Assembly (NCBI GenBank): GCA_011009095.1
Contig: VTPC01090598.1
Span: 266,219-330,218, forward strand
Direction: 5' to 3'
DNA: 64,000 bases
Origin: Ignelater luminosus
Taxonomy: Eukaryota; Arthropoda; Insecta; Coleoptera; Elateridae
The notes below the pieces were generated by a model. It was given only the letters and a program-made list of their open reading frames with translations, was not told the DNA's origin and ran no database searches. How positions within the stretch are numbered: the stretch's first letter is position 1; the number at the start of each line of letters is the position of its first letter. Of the stretch, positions 25,437 to 36,300 are shown in pieces. Both the position numbers and the translations under genes were made by a program.

Positions 25437-25812
25437 ATATTTTGCTTACAATTATAAAGAAATTACCCGCCTTAAAATTAATTTTTAAGAATCTTCTTTT
25501 ACTCTTTTTTCTGACTTTTTAAAATGTGTTTCCAACGATTTTTCTTTTAGTTTTGCTGTTGATCAAATCTTTTATACTTTTCTTCCCATTATTTTGATAT
25601 TTGTAATGCTACGCAGTTAACCCAGCACTTAAGAACTAGTAGCTCTTTCTCAATTTAACAGTGCTTCGATTGATGGCTGGTGTGAAAGTTTGAATATTGA
25701 TTTCGCAAGTGTAAACCTTCTAACTCTAGTACTTTAAGAAAGCGATGGGATCTATCAAGTTGGGAATTTTAAAAAAACTTCAAAGGTTATTGTGATCTCG
25801 CCTGATTATGTA

Positions 25813-26945
25813 CGAGGTGAGTAGATAAAGTAATGATAATTTTTTTTTATCAATTAAAATTACAATTCCACATTGTCGCCCTCAAATTGCCTTGGGAAAT
25901 CACACAGCGATAGAGACGATTTTTCCACTCTTCATAGCAATGATGGAACTCGGATACTGAAATTGCCTTCAGCTGGTCAGTTACGGCAGATTTAATGTCT
26001 TCTAGTGTTCCAAAATGACGTCCTTTGAGGTGATTTTTTAATCTTGAGAAAAAAGTCACAAGGCCTAAAATCAAGGGAATAAGGGGCTGAGGAGCCACGG
26101 GGATGTCTTTACTTTCGAAAATCTCATTAATTGAAAATGCAGTGTGACAAGGAGCATTCTCGTGATGATCCTTTTTCGAAGTTTTTCAAGAACTTCTCAG
26201 TAAAATTGTTGGTTTACTGTTTGGCCTTGAAGCACAAACTCTTTGTGTGGCAACTCCCTGGCTATCTAAAAAGCAAACCAGCATGGTTTTGATCTTCGAC
26301 TTGCTCATTCTTGCTTTTTTGGCCTTGGTGAGCTTCAAGTGTGCCATTCCTGGCTCTGGCGCTTTGTTTCCGGGTCGTACTAAAAGGCCCAAAACTCGAC
26401 ACCAGTAAGACACGTTCCAGAAAATGATGTTCAAGTCAAGGAAAGTTGTTGTTCTTTTGTTACTGTGGAATGATTTTCGAAACCACTTTCGCGCAGATTT
26501 TCCTCATCCCCAATTCATTGGTCAAAACCTCATGAATGGTGGTGTGAGTCAAATTCAACTGTTCCTCGATCATCCTGACTGTCAAGCATCGATCAGAACG
26601 CAGAAGATCCCGGATTCTGGCAACATTTTCGTCAGTTCTTGCAGTTGCAGGCTTTCCGCTGCGACGTTCATTTTCATTCTGTTCTCTTCCTTCCTTCTGA
26701 AAATGCCTTAAACCACCTGAAAACCTGGGCCCTTGACAAAACATTGTCTCCAAGTTCTGAAGCTTTGCAAAAGTTTCTGTCGCACTGTGACCAAGTCTGC
26801 AGCAAAACCTGATAGCACAACGTTGCTCGAGATTGATATCACTCATTTTCAGAACGCAATAGAAAAAAAACGATTTACGAAAAAAAATTCCTACTGACAA
26901 CCAAATGACTCTACGGAGTTAACTCACCTTCCCTCTAACCGATAG
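25813..26945 (-). mobile_element. Degenerate mariner-family transposon
   Basis: Terminal blocks GAGGTGAGTAGATAAAGTAATG at the left and, reverse-complemented, AAGGTGAGTTAACTCCGTAG at the right form diverged terminal inverted repeats next to TA dinucleotides at 25,811 and 26,946. The full length of ~1.13 kb is close to the usual 1.3 kb for mariner. Inside is a broken transposase on the minus strand. Confidence 0.7.
25850..26844 (-). pseudogene. Mariner transposase pseudogene
   Basis: The start MSDINLEQRCAIRFCCRLG and the HTH region (RTDENVARIRDLLRSDRCLT, LGMRKICAKVV) read in one frame to about 26,460. The segment bearing the first catalytic Asp is largely missing. KKARMSKSKIKTMLVCFLDSQG follows, then an altered HHENAPCHTAF in which the second catalytic Asp is Glu. 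A frameshift splits the third catalytic block, and the C-terminus RLKNHLKGRHFGTLEDIKSA is intact. Deletion, frameshifts and a catalytic substitution show it is dead. Confidence 0.8.
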
Positions 26946-27725
26946 TCCCCAGTGTGGCCACATCGAACGTTAGTCTCGTTAGTTTATTTACACGCTTCGT
27001 AAGTAGAATGCAGAACTAACAACTGATGCGTTTCTGAACATTTTCTGCAACAGATACTTATTTGGTCTATTTCTCAATTACAGCCTTTATAATAATAACT
27101 GTGCAGTTAATGGCGACTTTAGAATAAATTTAAAAAAATCAAAATAAATATAAAACACAACAGAGACATAAATTATTATACATATAGTAAATAAATTTAT
27201 CGAGAACCATTATTAAAATAGTTACTAGAATTAGGAAAACGTTCCGGCGTAAAATCTTCATTATTATAGTAGATCACGATATGCTGACAGTTGCTGTTAC
27301 GGCACGTCGTATATTTTCTGTTGTAACTTGAGGAATGCTGCCTTGTGGTTTGAAACTAGCAACAAGTTTATGTCGTTTGCTTGGCATTCCTGCAAATAGG
27401 CATCACTGAATGCTAGTTGTGATGTCTGTTTACGTTGCCTTTGCGAATCCCTTGCTATTATAGAAACCTAGCAGCAGACACTTGGCTATGCCACGGTGCT
27501 AAACCTAAAACAACTGCAAAACAAAATCAGAGACTGCAATTTAAAATTAGCACCAATTCTGTCTGTGATCAAATATGAAACCTGTACAAAAGTACTTAAT
27601 AATTAAGGTACTATAAATGTAGATGGCACTAAAATACATGCATTGAATGAACATTTCTAATTTGTTTGTATCCAGTGATCTGAATCTTCGGATAAATTTA
27701 TTTGTGACCTTGGAGGTTAAGTTTA
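26946..27725. other. Intergenic, no gene recognised
   Basis: AT-rich, no supported coding region or repeat seen. Confidence 0.3.
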
Positions 27726-27729
27726 GACA

Positions 27730-28540
27730 GAAGTGCTTGTTCCAACTAAAATTTCCCCTTCTTCTCCTTGCGTCAGCTCAATTTCTTCAGAATTATTAAC
27801 TGTAGAATTCATTACGTTTTCATCAATTAAAGGAGGTGTAACAGCATCCATCTTTCTGATTATATACGGTTGTAAAATGCTTTCGAAAACGTCAAGATTT
27901 GATATAAATATGCAAAAAGTTTACTCTATTTGGAACTTTAGTGAACTGTCAAGACTCAACTGGCACTCCATGTAAATAACGGTTCCCTATCACATCAAAT
28001 ATATCTTCCACACCTTGCGGTTCATTTTTTTACTAGCTTGTACAGCAAGAGCACACAAATGCATGGCAGTAGTGTGAAGTTGATCCATGACCATCTTCAA
28101 TAAATTAGGACTACGTGATGCCACTAATGCTATATTAGATAATCGTGCTCGCAGTAAAGTTTGAACAGACCTAACAATATCTATATCATCGCGGGTGTTT
28201 AGGAGAGTAAAATGATCTAGGAACGGTTGCATTTCAATCAGTATTTTTTTTACACCTGTCAACAAAAGCTGATTTTGGCTTCCCTCCAATATGCGATAAA
28301 GGAGAAGATTGCGTAATTGGCCTCTTATGTGCATCAATGGATCCAATCGTCTTCACTCAAATTCATAACATCGCCAACGGTTAAATTGCGTGACAACATC
28401 AAAATAAGATCGGTACAGATACTTTCCCCTTCAATATAATTATGTATCATATTGTGGTTGAAGTAATAACTGTGCAAGTGTTGGAGGTCGAAAACTGATA
28501 TCTGAGAGAGTCATATTTTGCATATTTTGTAGATGTACCA
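27730..28540 (-). pseudogene. Decayed protein-coding block of uncertain identity (BAG6-like?)
   Basis: On the minus strand several frames join into a continuous protein-like sequence. Pieces are TDLILMLSRNLTVGDVMNLSEDDW near 28,350-28,430, then RGQLRNLLLYRILEGSQNQ through LHTTAMHLCALAVQASKK down to ~28,010, then NEPQGVEDIFDVIGNRYLHG in another frame, and finally MDAVTPPLIDENVMNSTVNN near 27,820. At least three frameshifts or stops separate them. The helical, Leu-rich make-up with LTVGDV recalls the central region of the chaperone BAG6/Scythe, but this is recollection of a pattern, not a search. It may be a gene relic, or exons whose splice sites I could not place. Confidence 0.35.
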
Positions 28541-28584
28541 TCCAAACTAGACCGAAAGTATTTGAAGCTTTGAGCTCCACTAAC

Positions 28585-28935
28585 ACTCCACTTAATAATC
28601 AACAGTTTTATTAGTTCAAAATTAGTGTTGCGTCATGCCATACAAAATGTAGAGAAATCTCTAGATAATCCACGGCCCTATAAAAAGTACGTCACTAAAT
28701 GTCTATGAATTTTGAAAAAAAGCTATAAATTTTGGAAGAAACGCTGGAAATTTGCTCTAAATTCTCGAAGACACTAAATAACCAACAGATTATTAGGTCT
28801 AATTATGAATTACGTCATGCCATTTGAAATGTAGAAGAATCTTTAGATATAATCTGTGGCACTACGCTGATTATACGTACAAAATATGTCTGGAATCTAC
28901 AAAATTTTAAAATCGCAAATTGCATTTGGGGACCT
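28585..28935. repeat. Two tandem diverged copies of a 182-bp unit
   Basis: CACTTAATAATCAACAG...CGTCATGCCATA...AAATGTAGA recurs as CACTAAATAACCAACAG...CGTCATGCCATT...AAATGTAGA. The CGTCATGC anchors at 28,631 and 28,813 are 182 bp apart, and similarity runs on through TACGTC...AAATGTCT versus TACGTA...ATATGTCT. Possibly a remnant of a satellite with a nucleosome-length repeat. Confidence 0.6.
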
Positions 28936-29059
28936 TAAATGGAGGTTTTCATAATTTTACATAGTTCATATAATCTTAGTTGCTTAGCGTTTAATAATTA
29001 TTTATATTGTCTAAATTTCATATTATAAGTGTAAATCTTGTCGCACAATAGTATAGCAT

Positions 29060-30064
29060 GTTCCTATGGATAAACCAACTTGCTGGGACAGATGACAAAT
29101 GTTTTTGGTTCAACCTGCGTTTTCGTAAAACAATTGCTTAATATTCTTCACAGATTTAAACTAAATAAAGAACCAGGAAGGCCAACAGCAGTAACAACGG
29201 TAGAATTGAAAAAGAATGTGCTGAACATGGTAGAGGAAGATGCAGGTACATCTACCAGAAAAATAGCAAATGCTTTGAATGTGAGTAATGGGACTTGGGA
29301 GTTGATTTTTGAATTCCGACCTAAACCGTCCGGGCTATTATAAGAACCATGTGTAAGTTGATGAAAACCCACGTGCAGTACTTAAACATCGTTTTCAATA
29401 TTAATTTTCATTAAACATTTGGATTATAATTATGGGTGACTGGCTAATTGGACCGTTGTTTTTACTATGAAGCCTTACTAGTGAAGTGTATCGAAACTTT
29501 TTAGAAGAATTACCGCCTGGGTCCTAGAGGGTGTACCATTGGCAACGAGAAACGTCACGTAGTTTATGCACGATGGTGCATCAGCATATTTTAGTCTGGT
29601 TGCTCGTGAGTTTTTAAACGGAACATATGGAGATCGCTGGATTGATCGAAGTGGTTCTCACTTATGGCCTGCTCGATCCCCATACTTAAATCACTCGGAT
29701 TTTTATTCATGGGGATATTTGAAAACATCAATATACACTACTCCAGTAGAAAATAAAGAAGATTTAAGAAATCGGGTAATTGAGGGGTGTAATGCAATAA
29801 GCAATAACCCCGGTATTTTTGAAAAAGTTCGGCAGTCAACAAGGAGAAGATTGGATGCATGTATCCTAGCTGGTGGTAGTCATTTTCAGCAGTTTTTGTA
29901 GATCAAGAATCTTCACATGTAATATGAATAAAGCACTGTTCTTTTTTTGAAAAGATTTTATCGCCCTGCATCTTCGAAACAAAGCGTCCTTCCAAAAAAA
30001 CACCTTAAAATAAGCCAAGGAATAACCATCTGAATTTTTGCCGCATGTTTAGTAAACACCCTGT
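29060..30064 (+). pseudogene. Tc1/mariner-type transposase remnant with one terminal repeat
   Basis: N-terminal frame 29,080-29,343 has the HTH-like GRPTAVTTVELKKNVLNMVEED with STRKIANALNVS. After a frameshift DENPRAVLKHRFQY and FSLNIW appear near 29,360-29,425, then EGVPLATRNV. The clean frame 29,566-29,901 gives MHDGASAYFSLVAREFLN, WPARSPYLNHSDFYSWGYLK and RRRLDACILAGGSHFQ. The usual DLNPLDFFLW block of this family is altered here (YLNHSDFYSW). The sequence TAAACACCCTGTATA at 30,051-30,065 looks like the right terminal repeat next to TA; no left partner is seen. Stops and an internal loss make it non-functional. Confidence 0.75.
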
Positions 30065-30065
30065 A

Positions 30066-31278
30066 TATTCTTTATTTCTTATTATTTTATTATTTAAGGT
30101 ATATTTATTCATTATTTATAAATGATACACAATAAAAGAACTTCTTAATCGTTTTAATTCCTTTTCTGAGCCCGCACGCCTGTTTGGTTTACATGTGTGT
30201 AACGACCTTTTTTTCACTCCATACCTCGTAAAATCATGTTCCGCCGGCCCTGTTCTTGGAGACCTATTCTTGACAGACGCATTTGTAAAACGCAGAAATG
30301 CGATTGGTGCGTATTCTTGACTATTCAAATTTTTAAAATATAACGTTGTACTTACAGCGAGCGGGTAGTTAGCGCTCTTTTTATATGCGTGTACTCGTAA
30401 CCGTCACCGACATCGAATTAAAGTGATTAAAAACAATAATTTCATTTAATTCTAGAGAGGTACGGTTAGAAACCGTGTTGAGTAGTCTTAAATGAAATAA
30501 TTTTCAAGTGTTAAATGGCAGAAGAGTTTACACATTTACTACTAATATTAATTTAGCAACTAAATGATACAGCAAGTGCAGTTTCCTGGCAGTTACAAAA
30601 AAAAAAGAAATCCTTTCGAGAAGCTGTCCGGAATTGCCTTTATTTAGACTTGCAAAGGATTTATAAAGATTCTCTGTGAAAGTATTAACAGTAGAAGTAC
30701 TAACATAGTTACATAACAGGCTACTGATCTAGATATCTCAAAAAATGTGAACTAGAATCAGAAGGTCGTGCGAGAGGAAATAAGAAATCTTAGAAAATTA
30801 ATTCATGTAATCTACATAAAATTTATTGTTATAATATATTTCTAATTTTTATTTATTACAGTAAAAAATATATTTCTTGAGTTACTTCTACAAAATATAT
30901 CGTAAAAAAAAGGAGAAATCTAACAGTTCTGTACTTTATCAACGGTAGGTAATTGTTGTTTCAACAAATTCATTTGGATTTGATTTCTCGATTTCTGTTT
31001 ATTCAATGTTACAAATGTTACCTTCTGCCCACCTGTACAAGTAAACTAAGCTGCTGAAGAATTTTTTTGCAGATTTGCATTAAGCACTCGTAGAAGAAGA
31101 CGTTTACCTGAAGCTTTGTGGCATTTACGGGACACCCTGTATAAAGCACTTTACTGTACTAGCAGTTTCAGAGACTTTTGAAATCCTTCTTAGAATTCCT
31201 GAAGAAGAATAGACTGTCGTTGCTTTTGAAATTTGAGACTTTTCTGGTTGGTTTTCTTTATTTGCACTGGTCGCACCT
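30066..31278. other. Intergenic; contains a long hairpin and a Tc1-type end
   Basis: No gene seen. 30,439-30,503 contains AATAATTTCATTTAA and its near-perfect reverse complement (one mismatch in 15) separated by ~40 bases. At 31,128-31,142 GGGACACCCTGTATA resembles another Tc1/mariner-type terminus. The region 30,140-30,420 is GC-richer and may be a decayed element. Confidence 0.35.
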
Positions 31279-31287
31279 GTAATATAG

Positions 31288-31580
31288 TTATTGTTATTAT
31301 GTGGCTCAGGCTTCGGGTCGCGGTTCCCTTGGACCTCGTGGCTTCAACTACTATGGTCATCTTGCCGCCAACTAGAATTTAGCCGAATCCGAAGTTTTCC
31401 AACCTCGGGAGATATTTTTAACGTGCAACTTATCACAGTCACATGGGATCCACCGCTTTACATCCTTTTTCAGATTTTTTCCGCGTGAAAAATCTCAGGA
31501 CCTCGACCGGGAATCGAACCCGCAACCATTGCATTAGGTTAATAGTCAGATGTGTAACTATCAGAGCCACCAAGGCTCCT
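31288..31580 (-). mobile_element. tRNA-derived SINE with target-site duplication
   Basis: On the minus strand the element starts AGGAGCCTTGGTGGCTCTGA, an A-box-containing tRNA-like 5' end, and has the B box GCGGGTTCGATTCCCGGTC about 50 bases later with its T-arm stem. It ends in an ATAATAACAATAA-like tail. Flanks are GTAATATAG (31,279-31,287) and GTAGTATAG (31,581-31,589), a 9-bp target duplication with one mismatch. The tRNA head, unrelated body, A/T tail and duplication define a 293-bp SINE. It is unlikely to be a functional tRNA gene because the anticodon arm and acceptor pairing are poor. Confidence 0.85.
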
Positions 31581-31744
31581 GTAGTATAGTATTAATGTTT
31601 TAGAAGAAAGTGTATCTAGAAAAATTGTATTTAGTTATTCAAGGTTTACAGTCTACTGAAGCAATAAAAAGCCGTGATACGCGGAAGCTACGTAATCTCA
31701 TACAAGCTACATAATCAGAAGAGTTGCCTAACAGTATCTGAACG

Positions 31745-33207
31745 GAAACAAAATGTATATTGAATAATACTGCTCAAGACATCCAAAGTGTTATAGAAAA
31801 AAAAGGAAACCATAGATAACGGATGACACATGGGGTAAAATACAAGAAAGAAAACAACTAAAAGCTACAGGACTGAAGCATGATAATGAAAAAAAGGTCT
31901 ACCAAGCATTAAACATCGAGATAAAACAATTCTGCCAAAAGACAAACAATCACCTGAACCAAATATGCAAATAAAGAAGAACACAAAAAAAGAACTAATA
32001 TGTTTAAAAAATAAAACAGCTAACACGCTCTTTTGCATCAAATCACAACGCTATCAAACATGAGAACGAAAATCTACTCGCTGCTAAACAGGATATATTA
32101 AACAGATGGAAGGAATACTGCGAAGATTTGATGACAGATGATAATGCAGAGAACCTATCAACACAAGAAGAATCCAGTTTTGAGAAAAAACCTGACATAC
32201 TCAGAACTAAAGTTGGCAAGAGAGCCACAAAGTCGCTGGCATAGATAATATTCCCATAGAAATGATTTGGGCTTTAGACAACATCGGAGTAGATATAATA
32301 TATTAAATTTGCCAAAGAATATGGGAAACATGCACGTGGCCAGAGGATTAGACAAAATCAGTATATATATTTTTCTTCATAAAATAGGATAGAGGGAGCT
32401 AGAGATCCTATAAAGATCTACTAGATAAAATCATTCTTACTACCTGAAATTGAGGAAGAACAAGCAAGTTTCGTCTCAGGACGCAGCACTAGAAAACAGA
32501 AAATCCACGGAATTTAATATCACGACTATCTGTGCTTTATTGATTACAGCAAAGCCTTTGACCTAGTGAACTGGAGAATGATGTGGCAGATTCTCTCTGA
32601 AATGAAAGTGTCACATGTCAAAGTAAATGGGGAACTGACTGACAGTTTTCGGGTTACTAAGAGCATAAGGGAAGGTTACATACTGAGCCCAATTCTATTT
32701 AACATATATGGCGAATGGAAAATGCGAAAAGCCATTGATGGCGGTATCAGTATTGGCGGAAAGAAGATCTGCAATCTAAGATATGCAGATGATACAACCA
32801 TTCTCGCTAACTCCGAAGCCGAATTGAGTCAACTACTAGAAAAAATCGAAAACATCATCGCAGAGGCAGGTCTCAAAATAAAGGAAAATCAAAGATCATG
32901 GTGATAGATAAGGTTAACAACGACCAAAACCAATTAACGGAAATAAATCATGTAAATCATTTTGTGTACTTGGGGTCTAGGATAACTGATACCGGCGGGT
33001 ACCTGAAGAAATAAACCGGAAATTAGCAACTGCAAAAAATGCGATGGCTAAACTGATTAAGATTTGAAAAAGTCACGAAATAACCGTAAACACCAAAATC
33101 AGACTGGTCAGTTGCTTGGTTTTTTCAGTTTTCCTCTATGCATCGGAATATTAGACCCTTAAGGAAACTGATAAAAAGAGCATAGATGCGTTCGAGATGT
33201 TTTGCTA
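31745..33207 (+). mobile_element. RTE-like LINE, 5' part of a split copy (RT domain)
   Basis: Broken ORF2 of a non-LTR element. Recognisable blocks in several frames are AKQDILNRWKEYCEDLMTDD (32,080), EEEQASFVSGRSTR (32,450), LCFIDYSKAFDLVNWRMMWQ (32,535), REGYILSPILFNIYGEW (32,680) and the catalytic LRYADDTTILANSEAEL (32,775). VYLGSRITDTGG and DAFEMFCY follow at the end. It is interrupted at 33,207, and its 3' end resumes at 35,972. Many stops and shifts make it inactive. Clade assignment (RTE-like, of the type often linked to craniofacial-development-protein-2-like endonucleases) is by motif memory. Confidence 0.8.
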
Positions 33208-33940
33208 TGTAACGGTTCATTACTCGTCGCTATAAAATTATTTAAATTTCTTAAAATCCCAATATTTCATTATTCTAAGTTGTTAAATGATGTAGATGCA
33301 TACTCTCGACTTATTTAAGTTAATTTCCATAGTTTATTGTTGAATTCAAAATTTGGTTTGTTTATTGATTGAATTGAATTAGGAATTCTACATTTGCAAG
33401 GTTTTCTTATTTAAAATTACCCTTTGTAGGAAAATGCTAAATTTGTTGTTCTCGGGGATTTCCCGAATGAAGTACCCTTGAATTAAATCGATTTTAAATT
33501 TTCTTGAATAATTATTTTTCCGTATAAAAATTTCATTTGTATTTAATCATTCTTTAGAAATTCTAATTTAATTTAAAAAAGCAAAATATCAATCCTAGAT
33601 CGTTGGTTTTCTCTTCAGTTTAATTTGTATAATTTTATTCTTTTCACATTTTGAAATTTGGCGGATGGGTGGACATTTTTCTTAGGCGTGGTCCTTCCAG
33701 ATTCATCTGGAAGATAGGGATTGTAAAAGAAGTTGCACAATCAACGGGTTGGTTGCCATATTGGTGGTAATAATTTTGGAATCAGAATCAGAAGATTTCT
33801 TCAGCGGAGTCTGAATAAATATTGTGTTAGTGAGTTTCTTCACACATTGTGAGTTTTTATTTTAGCCTTTGAATTCTGTTATGGTTTATGATCTGGAAAA
33901 ACCGAGATTATTGAATGGTTTCCCAAATGCATCCGTTATA
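33208..33940 (+). repeat. LTR of an LTR retrotransposon
   Basis: The block starts TGTAACGG and ends CCGTTATA, inverted termini with one mismatch to TG...CA. It carries AATAAA at 33,814-33,819, about 120 bases before the end, as expected for the R region. It is followed by GTGGTGGGTCCTTGAAAG, a plausible TGG-type primer-binding site. It lies inside the split LINE. No second LTR or coding region is visible on the right side, so the element is incomplete. Confidence 0.6.
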
Positions 33941-34344
33941 GTGGTGGGTCCTTGAAAGAAAACAACTAATGGTTTTCGAATTTGCTTCAAGTAAAAATCT
34001 CGACGTCTATTATTGGAAACCTAAGATAATCTAAATATCCTATTAATCTGGGCCGCAGAATTTAAAGGAGCATATAGTTTATAACCTCACTAGTTCATAA
34101 AAATGTGGTATACAATGGCAATTGATTAATAAAGCCAATACAACAATCATCATTGAACGTATATCCTTGAGAATAGTAAATTAGCAAGAGGATATCCGTG
34201 AGTTGAAGTGTGTTTTTTGATTGTTATTTTTAATATTTGTTTAAAGTAAAAGACAATTTTTTTGTTGCACCTGGTTATCGGTGACATCTGGTATTTGGTT
34301 ATTAGTAAGAAAATTTGTTGATGCCTATCGTTGTCATTAATATA

Positions 34345-35638
34345 ACACATGGGCTGAAAAGTCCCAGGCCTAACAAATAGATGGCGCTAGTTTTATTGAA
34401 TTTACCGCTTTTTCAGTTAGTACTAACCTTCAAAAGACAGCTGTTAAAATTTCATGATATTCTATTCATTATTTTGTGAGTTATTGTGCTAAGAGTGATG
34501 CTACTCTTGTTATTTTCAAAACAATGGATCAAAAACAATTTCGTGTTTTAATTTTACACTGCTTCTTGATGGGAAAAAATACCGTTCAAGCGAAGCAATG
34601 GCTTGAAAAGTGTTATGGGGACTCCGCTCCATCAGAAACAACAATAAAACGTTGGTTTGCTGACTTCAAACGTGGTCGTAGAGACACCGATGATGCAGAA
34701 CGCAGTGGACGTCCAAATGAGGCGGTAACACCAGAAAACATCAAACAAATCCACAAAATCGTTTTGAATGATCGAAAAGTGAAGTTGCGTGAGTTAGCTG
34801 ACATCGTAAAGATATCAAAAGAACGTGTTGGGTTTATATTGCATGAGCATTTGACTATGAGAAAGCTCTGCTCAAAGTGGGTGCCGCGTTTGCTCACTGT
34901 TCACCAAAAACAAGAACGTGTTGATGTTTCTGAGCAGTGTTTGGCCATGTTTAAACGTAACAAACCGGAATTTTTGCGTCGATATGTGACAATGGATGAA
35001 ACGTGGATCCATCACTTTACTCCGGAATCAAAACGATCGTCATCTGAGTGGACAGCAACTGGTGAACCTCGTCCAAAGCGACCGAAAGCACAACAATCGG
35101 CTGGAAAGGTTATGGCCTCGGTATTTTGGGATGTGCGTGGTGTAATATTCATCGACTATCTTGAGAAGGGAAATACCATCAACAGTGAATATTATATAGC
35201 GTTATTGGAGCGTTTGAAGGCCGAAATTGCAAAGACACGACCGCATATGGCAAAGAAAAAAATTTTGTTTCATCAAGACAACGCACCGTGTCACAAGTCA
35301 ATCAAAACAATGGCAAAACTACATGAATTAAACTTCGAATTGCTCCCACATCCACCGTATTCGCCAGATTTGGCTCCCAGCGACTACTGGCTGTTCGCAG
35401 ACCAAAACAAATGCTTGCCGGTAAGAAATTTCGCTCGAATGAAGAGGTTATCGCTGAAACTGAGTCCTATTTTGAGGCAAAAGATAAATCGTTCTACAAA
35501 AGTGGTATTGAAATGTTAGAGCGGCGCTGGAATGACTGCGTTGTTCTTGATGGAAATTACGTTGATGAATAAAGCTAATTTTGAACAAAAAAAAACCGTG
35601 TTTTCTTTGTTAGGCCTGGGACTTTTCAGCCCATGTGC
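34345..35638 (+). mobile_element. Nearly intact mariner transposon
   Basis: The element is 1,294 bp with terminal inverted repeats CACATGGGCTGAAAAGTCCC... that are identical over about 31 bases (34,346-34,376 and 35,607-35,637) and differ only in the outermost base. TA flanks both ends. Its young state contrasts with the decay of everything around it. It sits between the LTR block at 33.2-33.9 kb and the LINE 3' end at 35.97 kb, so it is the most recent layer of a nested insertion. Confidence 0.93.
34524..35572 (+). pseudogene. Mariner transposase, DD34D, one frameshift near the C-terminus
   Basis: Cut-and-paste transposase. Starting at the ATG of MDQKQFRVLILHC, the HTH region is followed by TIKRWFADFKRGRRDTDD, a linker with WVPRLL, and the catalytic residues: D in YVTMDETWIHHF, D in FHQDNAPCHKS and D in LAPSDYWLF. 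Exactly 34 residues separate the second and third Asp, the mariner signature. A one-base loss near 35,403 shifts the frame, so the open frame ends with unrelated residues at 35,519. In the shifted frame the normal family C-terminus continues to a TAA at 35,570-35,572. All three catalytic Asp are retained, but the last ~55 residues are wrong. A start before MDQKQF would need a GTG. Confidence 0.9.
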
Positions 35639-35971
35639 TATTAATAATAAATAACAGACTGTTTATTACGAATCATATTTGATACAGCCTCTGGCGCTCA
35701 ACGTTGTATGATGATATCCGATGGTATTGATCGGTTTTAGATATTCAAGTTAGAATCATTTGGGCAGACCTGTGGTTTATCATTGATATATAGTTATCCC
35801 TAATCTGCTATAAGACTATCTGACACCCACGATCCAAATTGAGATGAGTCATAAATCAGACTGAATTTAGTTAAGCAAGTAATGTGAGTTCACTAAGGTG
35901 AGTAACCTTTTAATTCGAGAAAACATTAGAAAAATGTTACACTAGAGACGAATGTTGACAATCTTTTAGGT

Positions 35972-36300
35972 AGCCCGCAGAACAAATGTGGCAATACCGG
36001 AACAACTAAATATCAAGAAAAGACTAAGGATGCACGTGGCAGAACAAGCTATTTCGCACACGTCTTTCGAAGAAACGGTCTGGAGAAGCTTACGATACAG
36101 GGAAAGATGGAAGGTAGAAGATGCAGATCCCCACAAGATACACCGATCACAATTGTTGCAACCATTGGCGCTCCACTGTCAGAATGTGCAAGAATGACGA
36201 AAGACCGAGAAAAATGGCAAGACATCGGAAAGGTGAACTCATGATACCACGATACCTGTGTCAGGTTAACGACTAAGAAGAAGAAGAAGAAGAAGCAATA
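35972..36300 (+). mobile_element. RTE-like LINE, 3' end of the split copy
   Basis: ARRTNVAIPEQLNIKKRLR continues the RT-downstream domain that was cut at 33,207 (DAFEMFCY); about nine residues between the two are lost. Further blocks KTEKNGKTSER (matching a family REDREKWR... segment) follow in another frame. The copy closes with (AAG)n at 36,274-36,294, a simple-repeat tail of the kind found on RTE-type elements. Confidence 0.7.

Noticed and set aside
31500-31580. Functional tRNA gene on the minus strand
   Set aside because: B box is excellent but the sequence continues into a SINE body and tail and is bounded by a target duplication.
34613-34897. Minus-strand frame within the mariner
   Set aside because: Antisense shadow of the transposase reading frame.
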